DNA of 64,000 bases from Hyphococcus formosus (lineage in GTDB: Bacteria > Pseudomonadota > Alphaproteobacteria > Caulobacterales > Parvularculaceae). The notes below the pieces were generated by a model. The model saw nothing but the letters and a program-made list of their open reading frames with translations. It was not told the origin of the DNA and searched no databases. Positions within the stretch are counted from its first letter, which is position 1; each line of letters opens with the position of its first letter. This document shows, in pieces, positions 43,416-52,664 of this stretch. The translations under genes and the position numbers were made by a program. The stretch spans positions 1,922,001 through 1,986,000 of the forward strand of contig NZ_CP157210.1 in assembly GCF_046736345.1 (NCBI RefSeq). Direction: 5' to 3'.

Positions 43416-45536
43416 TTAGAATCCCTGCCGCCAGCTCACCGCGATCTTATAGTTGCGGCCCGGCTCGCTCACGCCTGCAGCGACGATCTGATAATCAGTG
43501 TCGGTGATGTTATCGACGCCCAGATCGACACGGATTCCTTTCAGGCCGCCGCTTGATGGTTCCCACACGGCATAAATATCACCTACCGCATAGCTGTCGC
43601 GGATATCGTTAGGGTCATTGACCTTGTCGAAGGTGCTGGCGAGCGACAGGCGGCCACCAAGACGCATATCGCCGCCTGCGAATTTCACACCGCCATCAAT
43701 ATAATAAATGTCCGGTGTCAGGATGCCGACAAAATCACCGCTATCCATATCGCGGCCATCAATGGTTGAAAAATTCCCGCGCAGATAGGCAAAACGGCTG
43801 TCGTAATTGGCCTCGATTTCAACGCCATCAAGTTCCGCATTGGTGACATTCACATTGCGGCTAAAATTCCCGAAGGCTTCGCCCGTGCCGCAAGGCGGGA
43901 ATGGCGCACCGAAACAGCCGGCCGGAATATTGACCTCAAGATCAATCAAATTGGTCACGTCAGATTTGAAATAAGACCCTTTGATCGTAAAACTATCGCC
44001 ATTGCTGAACAGATTTTCAAAATCGAGACCCGCACCCACTTCCCATGTCTGTGATTCTTCGGGAACCAGATCGGGGTTAGGGATAAAGAAGTTGGTTACA
44101 AGCTCGAAACTCGGAGACGAGAAATTCGGAATCTGGAAATGCACATTATCCGCATAGATCTCATTGAAAGACGGCGCGCGATAGGCTTCGGACCAATTGC
44201 CAAAGATAATCAGCGCATCGATGGGCTTATAAGAAACACCCACCTTTGGCGATAAGGCTTCATCATCAGTATTTGGCCCGCTCGACGCGCTGGTCTGGAA
44301 CTTATCCCAGCGTACTCCCGGGAGGAGCGTGAGAACGCCGGGTGCGCCGAGCGGGCTATCTACGGCAAGTTCACCCTGAACAAACGCGCCGTAGAATTTT
44401 GCAGTCGCATTGGGGACGCCGCCCCGTGTGCCGTCAGGGGTCGTATTGTCAAAGCCGGCCTGTTGGTCGCGGTAAAACTCGCCACCATAGGTCAGCGTCA
44501 GCGCTGCCGGGCCAAGATCGAACCGTGAGCGGTTATCGAGCGAAACACCAAAGGTTTCGACTTCGCGGCTGACAATACGGGTGGTGTTGACTTCCGCCTC
44601 TTCGACCTCGTTTTTGGTCAGATAGGCAACCAGATTAGCGTCGATCAGGTCAGAATCTGCCGGGTTATAATTGACCGTTCCCTGAAATGTGTTGGTGTCG
44701 ATATTCCGAAACACATTGTCATTGCCGGGCCCGCCAATATTGTTCCCCTGCGGATTGTTCGGGTCAATTGAATCGCCGCCAAACCTGATCCATGACGCGG
44801 ATAATTCCCAATCCTCATTCGGGCGGAAGCTGGTTTTCAGGAGTGAGGAAACAACCTCATCATCCGCCGGAAGAGTCACGCCGCTGCCGAGCTCGATGTC
44901 TTCTGACAGGCGGAAGGTCAGGTTTCCGACGACGTCAAAGCGGTTGTCATTGCTCCGCCAGACGCCAGTGCCGCTTACGCGAAACTCGTCATTGACGCTC
45001 TGATAGCCCGACCCAACTTTGAAACCGGCCGTTTCGCCGTCTTCCAACAGATCGCTCGCCGTGATCGTCCGCATCGCGACAACACCGCCGAGCGCGCCCG
45101 AGCCATAAAGCGCAGAACCGGGCCCGCGAACAACTTCGACCGCGCGCAGGAGATCAGGATCAATGAAAAAGCGCCCGTCATGACCGGACAAAAAGCTTTG
45201 CCGCGCGCCATCAAACAGGACCAATACGCCCTCGCCGGATAGTCCACGGATATCCGGCGTCTGACCAGTCCGGCGAGGGCCTCCCCCAATTGAGGCACCG
45301 GGAACGGCGGTGAAAATATCGGCAATGGTCGATGGGTTGATGTCGTCAATAATGTCTTCGCCAATGACCGTAACCTGACCGGGATAGTCAAAAGCCGGGA
45401 TCGGATTTCGGGTGGCGTAGACCGTAATTTCGTCGATCTGCGCCAATTCAAATTCTTCATCGTCCTGCGCGACAGCAATGTCTGCCTGTATTGCTGCCCC
45501 CAAAATTGCAGCACTCATCAAATATGTTTTTTTCAT
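43416..45536 (-). CDS. TonB-dependent outer-membrane receptor (haem/transferrin type)
   Basis: 706 aa from the ATG at 45536 with GAGGATGAG just upstream. Signal peptide (MKKTYLMSAAILGAAIQADIAVAQ), TonB box-like DEITVYATR, and a plug domain with PGASIGGGPRRTGQTPDIRGL and VEVVRGPGSALYGSGALGGVVAMRTI. The C-terminal 22-strand barrel ends with aromatic WRQGF. The plug resembles haemoglobin/transferrin-receptor-type proteins. It diverges from a DUF6607 gene over a Fur-box-like palindrome, which fits iron-regulated haem or iron uptake; the ligand is inferred. Confidence 0.9.
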   Translation of the reverse strand: MKKTYLMSAAILGAAIQADIAVAQDDEEFELAQIDEITVYATRNPIPAFDYPGQVTVIGEDIIDDINPSTIADIFTAVPGASIGGGPRRTGQTPDIRGLSGEGVLVLFDGARQSFLSGHDGRFFIDPDLLRAVEVVRGPGSALYGSGALGGVVAMRTITASDLLEDGETAGFKVGSGYQSVNDEFRVSGTGVWRSNDNRFDVVGNLTFRLSEDIELGSGVTLPADDEVVSSLLKTSFRPNEDWELSASWIRFGGDSIDPNNPQGNNIGGPGNDNVFRNIDTNTFQGTVNYNPADSDLIDANLVAYLTKNEVEEAEVNTTRIVSREVETFGVSLDNRSRFDLGPAALTLTYGGEFYRDQQAGFDNTTPDGTRGGVPNATAKFYGAFVQGELAVDSPLGAPGVLTLLPGVRWDKFQTSASSGPNTDDEALSPKVGVSYKPIDALIIFGNWSEAYRAPSFNEIYADNVHFQIPNFSSPSFELVTNFFIPNPDLVPEESQTWEVGAGLDFENLFSNGDSFTIKGSYFKSDVTNLIDLEVNIPAGCFGAPFPPCGTGEAFGNFSRNVNVTNAELDGVEIEANYDSRFAYLRGNFSTIDGRDMDSGDFVGILTPDIYYIDGGVKFAGGDMRLGGRLSLASTFDKVNDPNDIRDSYAVGDIYAVWEPSSGGLKGIRVDLGVDNITDTDYQIVAAGVSEPGRNYKIAVSWRQGF

Positions 45537-45603
45537 CTCATCCTCAAAAACTCTGCCGCAAACGCTTCGTCCTGCCGCGCGATTGGCCATTTCCCCAGTC
45601 TAG

Positions 45604-45620
45604 TTGCGAATGATTTGCAA
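45604..45620. promoter_or_regulatory. Fur-box-like palindrome upstream of the TonB receptor
   Basis: TTGCGAATGATTTGCAA: arms TTGCGAAT and ATTTGCAA match at 7 of 8 positions around a central G, close to the known Fur 7-1-7 pattern. It lies 68 bases upstream of the receptor start in the 225-base divergent region, so it may control both receptor and lipoprotein genes. Confidence 0.6.
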
Positions 45621-45761
45621 CAATGGATCGATAACATTGCCTAATTGCGATTGCAACTCAGAATCACTCGCAGTATAGATTTTTTTGAAAACGATTTTGG
45701 GGCCGCGCTCGGCGATGTCGGATCGGTCCGGGCAAAACCGTATATGGGAGAAAGATCGAAT

Positions 45762-46799
45762 ATGAATTTTCACAATGACGGAACGCGCATCGCGATCGCC
45801 GCTTTGGCAATACTTGCCCTTGGTGGATGCGCAACAGCACAGACAGGCCAAAGCACAAGTGATCAGGCGGAACGTGGTCAATCACAGAGCGCAAAGTTCG
45901 AGGCAGACCGCAAAGCGATTCTGGCCATGGCCGGCAATTACAAAGTGAAGTTCGACTTTATCGAAACGGTTCCTTTTGCTGCTGATTACGAAATCAAGGA
46001 CCGCAAACATTCGGGCGGCCATGAAATTGTCCGGGTAATCGAAGATAGCGGCACTTTCATCAGCCTACAGCATATCCTCGTGGTGGGCGGCGAGAAGAAA
46101 TTTCCGGTCAAACATTGGCGACAGGATTGGCAATATGAACCGGAAAGCGTTTTGGTTTTTATTGGCGGGAATGCCTGGGAAAGACGCCCTGTGAAAAACG
46201 GCAAAGGCAAGTGGTCGCAAACCGTTTATCAGGTTGATGATGCGCCCCGCTATGGTGCCATCGGTACATGGAGCCATGATTATGGCGTTTCCGCGTGGAA
46301 CCCACCTGCGGAACTTCGCCCCCTCCCCCGCCGTGACGCCACGACGCGCGATGATTATCATGCGGTGAATGCGGTCAACCGCCATGCGATTACGCCAGAT
46401 GGCTGGGTGCATGAGCAGGACAACACAAAGGTCATCCTGAGTGGTGAGCCGCGCGCCCTCGTCCGGGAAATCGCGATCAACACGTATGATCATTTCGACG
46501 ATTTCGACATTGCGGTCGGCGACGATTACTGGGCCGCGACAGAAGAATTCTGGGCGGGCATCCGCGATGAGTGGACAAAGATCGAAACCGAGAACCCGGT
46601 TTTTGGCCTGACGATTCAAGGCGAACCGGAAGCGCTTTACATGCCGATCCTCGAACTGGCTGAAGCGGTCGAAAAGGATGAAAAATCCGCTGATGCCGCG
46701 CTCGAAGAGGCAAAAGCGGTCATCGCAGAATATACGACGACCGATATTGGCAATGTGACCGAGCGGGTTGCGGCCAAAGTCAGCGGCGATGCCTATTAA
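45762..46799 (+). CDS. DUF6607-type lipoprotein
   Basis: 345 aa from the ATG at 45762 with GGGAGAAAG upstream. Lipoprotein signal IAIAALAILALGGC, so membrane-anchored. The body has MAGNYKVKFDFIETVPFA, RWQYEP-type aromatic segments (WRQDWQYEPESVLVFIGG) and SAWNPPAELRPLPRRD, as I recall for DUF6607 proteins that sit beside TonB receptors. It diverges from the TonB receptor. Possibly a helper for haem or iron acquisition; the molecular role is unknown. Confidence 0.75.
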   Translation: MNFHNDGTRIAIAALAILALGGCATAQTGQSTSDQAERGQSQSAKFEADRKAILAMAGNYKVKFDFIETVPFAADYEIKDRKHSGGHEIVRVIEDSGTFISLQHILVVGGEKKFPVKHWRQDWQYEPESVLVFIGGNAWERRPVKNGKGKWSQTVYQVDDAPRYGAIGTWSHDYGVSAWNPPAELRPLPRRDATTRDDYHAVNAVNRHAITPDGWVHEQDNTKVILSGEPRALVREIAINTYDHFDDFDIAVGDDYWAATEEFWAGIRDEWTKIETENPVFGLTIQGEPEALYMPILELAEAVEKDEKSADAALEEAKAVIAEYTTTDIGNVTERVAAKVSGDAY

Positions 46800-46827
46800 C
46801 CGCGCACCCGACATCAATACATAAAAG

Positions 46828-46852
46828 AACACCGGGCCTTGCGCCCGGTGTT
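46828..46852. terminator. Bidirectional rho-independent terminator
   Basis: AACACCGGGC and GCCCGGTGTT form a perfect 10-bp stem with a 5-base loop. T-rich stretches follow on both strands, serving the convergent DUF6607 and SH3 lipoprotein genes. Confidence 0.9.
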
Positions 46853-46857
46853 TTCGT

Positions 46858-47595
46858 TTAGAGCCCTAATAACTCATCATCCGTTGTCGGTGCTTCCGGT
46901 TCTGGCGGGGCGAGTCGCCACCCGGTGCCGTCATTACAAGCCGCGCCGCTCCATTCGGTTCGCTCCGAATAAATATTAATCCGCTGGCTGAACTTTCGGC
47001 AAAGCACCGGCATACGCACCGGCCCACCCGCCAGCTCAAGCTCAGAGCCAGGTGCCTTGATCAGCAAATCACCAAAAACATAACCACGCACAGTGTCATT
47101 CGCGGCAATCAACATCCAGTTCTTGTCGGTGACACGGCCAACCACATCGACCCCAGAACCAGACGGCAGCACCTCGGCGATTTTGCCCTTGGTCGATGGC
47201 GCAGTCCGGATATTGGAATTGCGCGTCAGCACATAAAGACCCATTTCGGTTTCCACCATATGGGTCAATTCAAAATCACCGCGGCTGGCATCAATCCGCG
47301 CATCGGGATTCCCTTTTAGATTGGCAATGGCATAGGATTCCGGCTCGACCACGCCCCTTGCGCTACTGCCGCGCCACCCTTGTGGCTTGCCGGTATTCAT
47401 AGCCTGAACAAAGGCATATGCCAGCGCATCATGATCCGCGCGCGATAATTGTGAACTGAGATCCGCGCCCTTGGCATAGTTAATATCGTCGCCGCCAAAC
47501 GGGTCCATCGAGGAGAGAGTCGAGCACGCCCCTAAAGTAAAGACACCCAACAAGGTAAATAAAGGTGCCGTTTTTTGAATAAAACCTCTGAACAT
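46858..47595 (-). CDS. SH3-domain lipoprotein
   Basis: 245 aa with a lipoprotein signal (PLFTLLGVFTLGAC; lipobox LGAC) and AGAGGAG before the ATG. A bacterial SH3 domain lies in the middle (TRNSNIRTAPSTKGKIAEVLPSGSGVDVVGRVTDKNWMLI), preceded by RADHDALAYAFVQAMNTGKPQGW and followed by a Cys pair near the C-terminus. SH3 proteins of this kind bind the cell wall; the partner is unknown. Confidence 0.8.
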   Translation of the reverse strand: MFRGFIQKTAPLFTLLGVFTLGACSTLSSMDPFGGDDINYAKGADLSSQLSRADHDALAYAFVQAMNTGKPQGWRGSSARGVVEPESYAIANLKGNPDARIDASRGDFELTHMVETEMGLYVLTRNSNIRTAPSTKGKIAEVLPSGSGVDVVGRVTDKNWMLIAANDTVRGYVFGDLLIKAPGSELELAGGPVRMPVLCRKFSQRINIYSERTEWSGAACNDGTGWRLAPPEPEAPTTDDELLGL

Positions 47596-47675
47596 TTAGT
47601 CACTCCTCTAGGGCAATTCGGCGACGTTTTGTTTACCTTTGTTGCACACTCTGCGCAGCTTGTGGAGGGAGACAC

Positions 47676-48836
47676 ATGGCAACGCAACTCGTCGAATTAC
47701 TGACCTTGGCTGGTGCGCGCGTCAAACGCAAAAGCGCTAACGCCAGAACCGGACAAGAAGTTCAGTTTTTGCGCAGCTTAATCGACATTTTTATGGCAGC
47801 GCCAGAAAAATTTCATGGTGCGGCCTTGGATGAGTTCGATGGTTTGGTTTGCGCGCTTTGCGCGAATGCCGATCCGGAAACGCGCCAGGCCATTGGTGCG
47901 CGTCTTGCCCACAGCGCCGATGCCCCGCGACGGGTATTAAAACAATTGGCGCGCGATGACATTTCAATCGCGGAATCAATCCTGCGTCTTAGCCCGAACT
48001 TAAAAGACGACGATATTTGCGCCATTATTCGCGCACGCGGCATTGCGCATCATCGCGCCATCGCCAATCGCTTTGATCTTAGCTATGCCGTCAGTGAAGC
48101 TTTATTGGCCCTAAACAATGAAGTGATCACCATTTCCCTATTGAAAAATCAACGGGCGCATTTCAGGCCCCATGTGCTTGAAGCGTTGGTCGATCAGTCA
48201 AGGAAGCTGACATCGCTGCAAGCGCCGTTGGTCAACCGGTTTGATCTTTCACCGGCCTTGTTGACCCGCCTTTATTTCTATGTCCCTGCGGCCTTGAAAT
48301 CGCAAATCCTGAACCGTTCGGACCATCTCGAACCCGCACTGATCGATGAAGCAATTCAGATCAATCGCGCATCATTATTTCATCCGGGTCAGGACAAAGA
48401 ACATCTCCGCCATTCGGTGTATCAGCGCTCTATCCAGGGCCATCTCACCGAAGTGCAACTGCGCGCGTTGATCAGCGAGCGAAAAATCGACGAGTTTATT
48501 TTCGCATTCGCCTATCTTGCCGGGCTTGATGAAGATGCCGTGAAAACCATTTTGAACGACAGCCGCTTTGAGGCACTGGCCATCGCCTGCCGCGCATTGG
48601 AAATCCATCGCGATTTATTTTCGCGGCTGGTGTTTGGTGTCCTGCTCGAAGGGCGCGACAAGGCAAAGGCGCTGCGGATCCTCGATCTTTATCTGAAGGT
48701 GCCACCGGACGCCGCAAAGAAGCTGATGCGGTTATGGCGATTGCGCAGCAAAGCCGTTCAGAACGCCAATCAGACGATTATTTTAGACGCAAAGGCAACC
48801 GCGACGCGGCGTTCGGACAAGCGCCAAACAGCGTGA
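47676..48836 (+). CDS. DUF2336-domain helical-repeat protein
   Basis: 386-aa alpha-helical repeat protein; QEVQFLRSLIDIFMAAPEK and RRVLKQLARDDISIAESILRLSPNLKDDDICAIIRARGIAHHRAIANRFDLSYAVSEALL match the DUF2336 pattern found across alphaproteobacteria. GTGGAGGGAG precedes the ATG. No signal peptide. Function unknown; HEAT-like architecture suggests protein binding. Confidence 0.85.
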   Translation: MATQLVELLTLAGARVKRKSANARTGQEVQFLRSLIDIFMAAPEKFHGAALDEFDGLVCALCANADPETRQAIGARLAHSADAPRRVLKQLARDDISIAESILRLSPNLKDDDICAIIRARGIAHHRAIANRFDLSYAVSEALLALNNEVITISLLKNQRAHFRPHVLEALVDQSRKLTSLQAPLVNRFDLSPALLTRLYFYVPAALKSQILNRSDHLEPALIDEAIQINRASLFHPGQDKEHLRHSVYQRSIQGHLTEVQLRALISERKIDEFIFAFAYLAGLDEDAVKTILNDSRFEALAIACRALEIHRDLFSRLVFGVLLEGRDKAKALRILDLYLKVPPDAAKKLMRLWRLRSKAVQNANQTIILDAKATATRRSDKRQTA

Positions 48837-48855
48837 CCTGATCGAACGCCAAATG

Positions 48856-49191
48856 CTATTCGAGAAAGGCTCGTCCCTCTCTGTCTTCAATCTCGACAAC
48901 CCAAATATCCGGATCAATCGCACTTTCTTTTTCGATCCACCGGTCAATCTTCGCTTCGATATCGTCGGTTTCAGGATCATCGCTGAAAGGTTCGCGCCAG
49001 ATCGGATTCCCGTCGAGATCGCGGCTCTGAATATAAAGGCGCACATCACCGCGCGCGATAAAAAGCTTTACCGCCACCGCGCCGGCATCCGGATCACCTT
49101 TGCGAACTATCGTCGCGAAAGCACCGCCGGCTTGGGCGCGGCGAAGATGAGCAGAAACACGGATTTCGGTTTTCAGGCGAGGTTCGATCAT
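48856..49191 (-). CDS. DUF1491 family protein
   Basis: 111 aa from the ATG at 49191 (an in-frame start at 49212 adds seven residues). MIEPRLKTEIRVSAHLRRAQAGGAFATIVRKGDPDAGAVAVKLF is the DUF1491 N-terminus; a C-terminal acidic stretch WIEKESAIDPDIWVVEIEDREGRAFL follows. Small alphaproteobacterial cytoplasmic protein of unknown role. Follows the hybrid kinase gene by 34 bases. Confidence 0.88.
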   Translation of the reverse strand: MIEPRLKTEIRVSAHLRRAQAGGAFATIVRKGDPDAGAVAVKLFIARGDVRLYIQSRDLDGNPIWREPFSDDPETDDIEAKIDRWIEKESAIDPDIWVVEIEDREGRAFLE

Positions 49192-49225
49192 TACACCCGC
49201 ACGCTTACGCAACGGCGCGCATTGG

Positions 49226-50977
49226 TCAAGCGGCTTTTGGCTCTTTCATGGTGCGTACCAACATCGCTTTTAACGCATCAGCGCGTAGCGGCTTGGTAAT
49301 GAAGTCATTCATCCCCGCCGCGAGCATTTCTTCCCGCTCACCGGACATCGCATCAGCAGTGACAGCAATGATCGGTGTTGCGGCCTTATGATCATTCCGT
49401 TGCCGGATGGTTTGCACCACTTCGATACCGCCCATGATCGGCATATTCTTATCGACCAGAACCACGTCGAAGCTGCCGTCTTCAAACAGGTCGAGACATT
49501 CCTGTCCGTCGCAGGCAAATACCGGCGCAATCCCCCAGGATTTCAAAAACTCGCCCACCACGAGACGATTGACCTCGTTATCTTCGGCAACAAGGACGCG
49601 CAAGCCCGAAAGGTCGCTGGCCGCGTCATAGATTTCGTCGTCCATCTCATCAACGGAGACCGTCACCGCATCCACCGCCAGCGTCAGCAAGAAGGTCGTA
49701 CCGCTGTCTGCGGTCTTTTCGACACAGATTTTCCCGCCCAACAGGCCAGCCAGTTCACGGCAAATCGGCAATCCAAGCCCAGTCCCGCCATAGACCCGCG
49801 ATGTTCCGCGCTCACCTTGCTCAAACGGTTCAAAGACCCGTTCAATCAAATTGTCAGGAATGCCTTTCCCGGTATCACTGACCCGGATATCAAGGCGATA
49901 ATTGCCCGCCCCGCGCGCTGTTGCGTGAAGATGCACAACAACATGTCCGTGCGCGGAGAATTTTACCCCGTTCGAAACAAGATTCTGAAGGATCTGTCGA
50001 AGGCGCAAATCATCAATCATCACCGCAGGCGGTATTGGCCCCGTGACCTTGGCCGTAACGGTCACCCCCTTTGCCGAAGCGGCCTCACGCCAGTTATCGC
50101 ATACAAACCGGACGAGGTCGCGAAGATCGGTCGGGCGCGGTTCCAGCGTTAACATGCCTGCTTCGATTTTTGAAAGATCGAGCATGTCATTGAGGATCAG
50201 CAAAAGCGACTCGCCGGATGTCCGAATGGTTTCGGTCAGTTTTTTCTCACGCGCCGGCAAATCGCCGTTCAACACCGCGTCGGTCAAGCCAATGACACCA
50301 TTTAGCGGTGTACGGAGCTCATGGCTCATGGTGGCGAGGAACTGGCTTTTCGCCGCTTCCGCCCGCCTTGCCCGCTGCGCATTTTTGTGGGCGTTTTCAA
50401 GCGCTGTATAAACGCTTTCGGTAATCAGGACTGAGATGCCGGTCGAAACATACAAGACGAACATCGCTTGAATGAAACGATTGGTCTCGCGCGAATAATC
50501 GAACGGCGCAATCAGCGATGGATTGTTCAGCGATACCCAATAGATCGCCACGAGCAACACTGTCCCCGCGCCGCAGAAGGTTGTCGCTGCACGACGCCCG
50601 GCGATAAACCCCGCCATCAATGGACCGATAGCGATTAATGGCAAGATCGCGGTATTAATGCCGGATGCGCCATAAAGGGCCGCCGCAAGAACTGACGTTA
50701 CCATTAAGATTGAATACAGCACCGAATAGAAAAACGGGTTTTTAAACCACCGCACCATCTGCATTGAGCCAAGAATGATCGCGACGGCGACAAGCGTCAG
50801 CGTGTGATCAAAGGTCCACGTATGGTAGATGAAAAACATCAGAACGAAATTCGCGAGCTGGGTCGCACAGATCATCGCGCCGATGATCCAAACGGCGCGC
50901 ATACGCATTACCTCATCTGGGCGTCCATGTTCCGATATGCGTAAAAAACGCTCATAGGATTTTACCCAGCGCTCCAT
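49226..50977 (-). CDS. Membrane hybrid histidine kinase with receiver domain
   Basis: 583 aa. About six membrane helices fill residues 30-187, followed by a coiled linker, HisKA with His219 in FLATMSHELRTPLNG, HATPase (LQNLVSNGVKF, DTGKGIP, GTGLGLPIC) and a receiver domain with VLVAEDNEVN and the phospho-acceptor Asp in VVLVDKNMPIMGG. A membrane-bound sensor with a phosphorelay; no cytoplasmic PAS domain. Its partner is not in the window. A separate PAS kinase gene lies upstream, 195 bases away. Confidence 0.93.
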   Translation of the reverse strand: MERWVKSYERFLRISEHGRPDEVMRMRAVWIIGAMICATQLANFVLMFFIYHTWTFDHTLTLVAVAIILGSMQMVRWFKNPFFYSVLYSILMVTSVLAAALYGASGINTAILPLIAIGPLMAGFIAGRRAATTFCGAGTVLLVAIYWVSLNNPSLIAPFDYSRETNRFIQAMFVLYVSTGISVLITESVYTALENAHKNAQRARRAEAAKSQFLATMSHELRTPLNGVIGLTDAVLNGDLPAREKKLTETIRTSGESLLLILNDMLDLSKIEAGMLTLEPRPTDLRDLVRFVCDNWREAASAKGVTVTAKVTGPIPPAVMIDDLRLRQILQNLVSNGVKFSAHGHVVVHLHATARGAGNYRLDIRVSDTGKGIPDNLIERVFEPFEQGERGTSRVYGGTGLGLPICRELAGLLGGKICVEKTADSGTTFLLTLAVDAVTVSVDEMDDEIYDAASDLSGLRVLVAEDNEVNRLVVGEFLKSWGIAPVFACDGQECLDLFEDGSFDVVLVDKNMPIMGGIEVVQTIRQRNDHKAATPIIAVTADAMSGEREEMLAAGMNDFITKPLRADALKAMLVRTMKEPKAA

Positions 50978-51172
50978 CGTGAAATCGTCTCCAAAAGCAA
51001 TGCTTGCCGCGTTCTCAATTTAGCGGAATGTTCCTCAAGAAAAGGTCAATGGCTAGAGCATTAGAGCGGCATTTTGCTGTTATTTTTCCGCATGCTGTGG
51101 AGCTAGTTGGTTAATTTTATTCTAAGAATTCAGATACGCATAATAAGCATGAACACCGGGTTAAGATCCGGC

Positions 51173-52489
51173 CTATGCAGCGCTCTTCCCGAGGCGCTCT
51201 CGCCGATATTGCGCAACGCGGTCAAGCTGGCTCTGAATGTCAGCGGCGCGTGCAGCGGACACCCCGGATGAGGCTAACTCTTCGGTGGTTTTTGCAACCG
51301 GCAATGTCAGCGTCGCAGCCGTCCCTTCGCCCTCGATGGAACTCAACGACAAGGTCCCGCCATGCAATTTGGCAAGTGCAAATGCGAGTGACAGACCAAG
51401 GCCCGTTCCCGCTGTTCCGCGTACGCCGTTTTTATGCATGTCGGTAAAACGCTCACCCAATCGCGCAAGCGCGATCTGGCTCATGCCGACACCGGTATCG
51501 GAAACCGTGAATGAAATCGTCCCGTCGGTTTCCCGCACATCAAGACCGATTGCGCCATTGGCCGTAAACTTCACGGCGTTCGATAAGAGATTGATCAAAA
51601 TCTGCCTGACCGTACGGCAATCGAGCATGGTCTCTGACAGATCATCATCAATATCAATATTGAGACACAGCCCCGCCTTTTCCGCTTCGCCGCGAACCAT
51701 TTCGGCGCAGCTTTTCGCAAGCGGGCCCGGCGCGGTCAAAACCGGCGCGATCTCATAACGACCCGCGGCCAATTTTGCGCGGTCCAGAATCGCAGAAATC
51801 AGTTCCGACAGATGACCGCCGGATGAATGAATCAGCTCTGCATATTCGTTGTATTTTTTATGGCCGAGCGGCCCAAAAGTTTCGGTCCGCATGGTCTCGG
51901 CAAAACCCATGATCGCATTCAACGGGGTTTTCAGTTCGTGACCAAGATCAGCCAGCAATTCAGCCGATACGCCCGTTTCTGCTTCGGCCGCGATATTGGC
52001 ATTGCGGCGCTCGCTCAATTCTTCGCTGCGGTCGCGCATCAATATGGCCAGTCCGCTAGCGTTTTTGGAAAAAGAAAGCTCGACGAAACGCAATCCGTTC
52101 TTGGTTTTTTCGCCCGCTTGGGCCAATAAGCGCACCGAAACGCGAATGGTTGCCGCGCCAATTTTTGCGTCGCGGGCGCGGGTTACTGCTTCCTTAACAA
52201 CTGAGCGATCATCCCGCGCAATATATTCAACAAATGAACGGCCAATCGGGCCTGATTTTCCGCCAACCAGATTTTCCGCAGCGCTCGTCGCGGCGGTGAT
52301 AATGCCGTCATCATCAATGCCAAGAACCGGGTCGCCATCGCTTGAATGCCATGAAACGCCAGGCTTTCCGCCATTTTTGCCGGTGATTGCTGTCAAAAAA
52401 GATGGCAGTTTCAAAGCCATTATCATTCCGGTTTTTGAGCGCAGCCCAGAATGGACTACCCGCGCTGATTCGTTAACGGGCTTCACCAT
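51173..52489 (-). CDS. Soluble PAS histidine kinase, PleC/DivJ-like
   Basis: 438 aa; an ATG at 52420 is an alternative start. A PAS domain (residues ~45-160), HisKA with the phospho-acceptor in LLADLGHELKTPLNAIMGFAE, and HATPase boxes ILINLLSNAVKF, DTGVGMS and GTGLGLSLA. No membrane helix, unlike the kinase at 3458, with which it shares the HisKA style (FGPLGHKKYNEYAELIHSSGGHLSELI). A cell-cycle or stress kinase is plausible; cognate regulator not seen. Confidence 0.88.
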   Translation of the reverse strand: MVKPVNESARVVHSGLRSKTGMIMALKLPSFLTAITGKNGGKPGVSWHSSDGDPVLGIDDDGIITAATSAAENLVGGKSGPIGRSFVEYIARDDRSVVKEAVTRARDAKIGAATIRVSVRLLAQAGEKTKNGLRFVELSFSKNASGLAILMRDRSEELSERRNANIAAEAETGVSAELLADLGHELKTPLNAIMGFAETMRTETFGPLGHKKYNEYAELIHSSGGHLSELISAILDRAKLAAGRYEIAPVLTAPGPLAKSCAEMVRGEAEKAGLCLNIDIDDDLSETMLDCRTVRQILINLLSNAVKFTANGAIGLDVRETDGTISFTVSDTGVGMSQIALARLGERFTDMHKNGVRGTAGTGLGLSLAFALAKLHGGTLSLSSIEGEGTAATLTLPVAKTTEELASSGVSAARAADIQSQLDRVAQYRRERLGKSAA

Positions 52490-52664
52490 GCGCTAATTGA
52501 CGTTAATAAAAGATAAACTGGAAAAACGACGAAAAAGGGGTGTATCACGGTGCAAACCGGTCGAATTTGATAATAATTCAGCTAGTGTGGTCAGCGCAGT
52601 CTTAAAAAATCGAACCATAGGATGGCGGATATGCTAAAACACCGCCACTTGGGAGAAGTAATCT

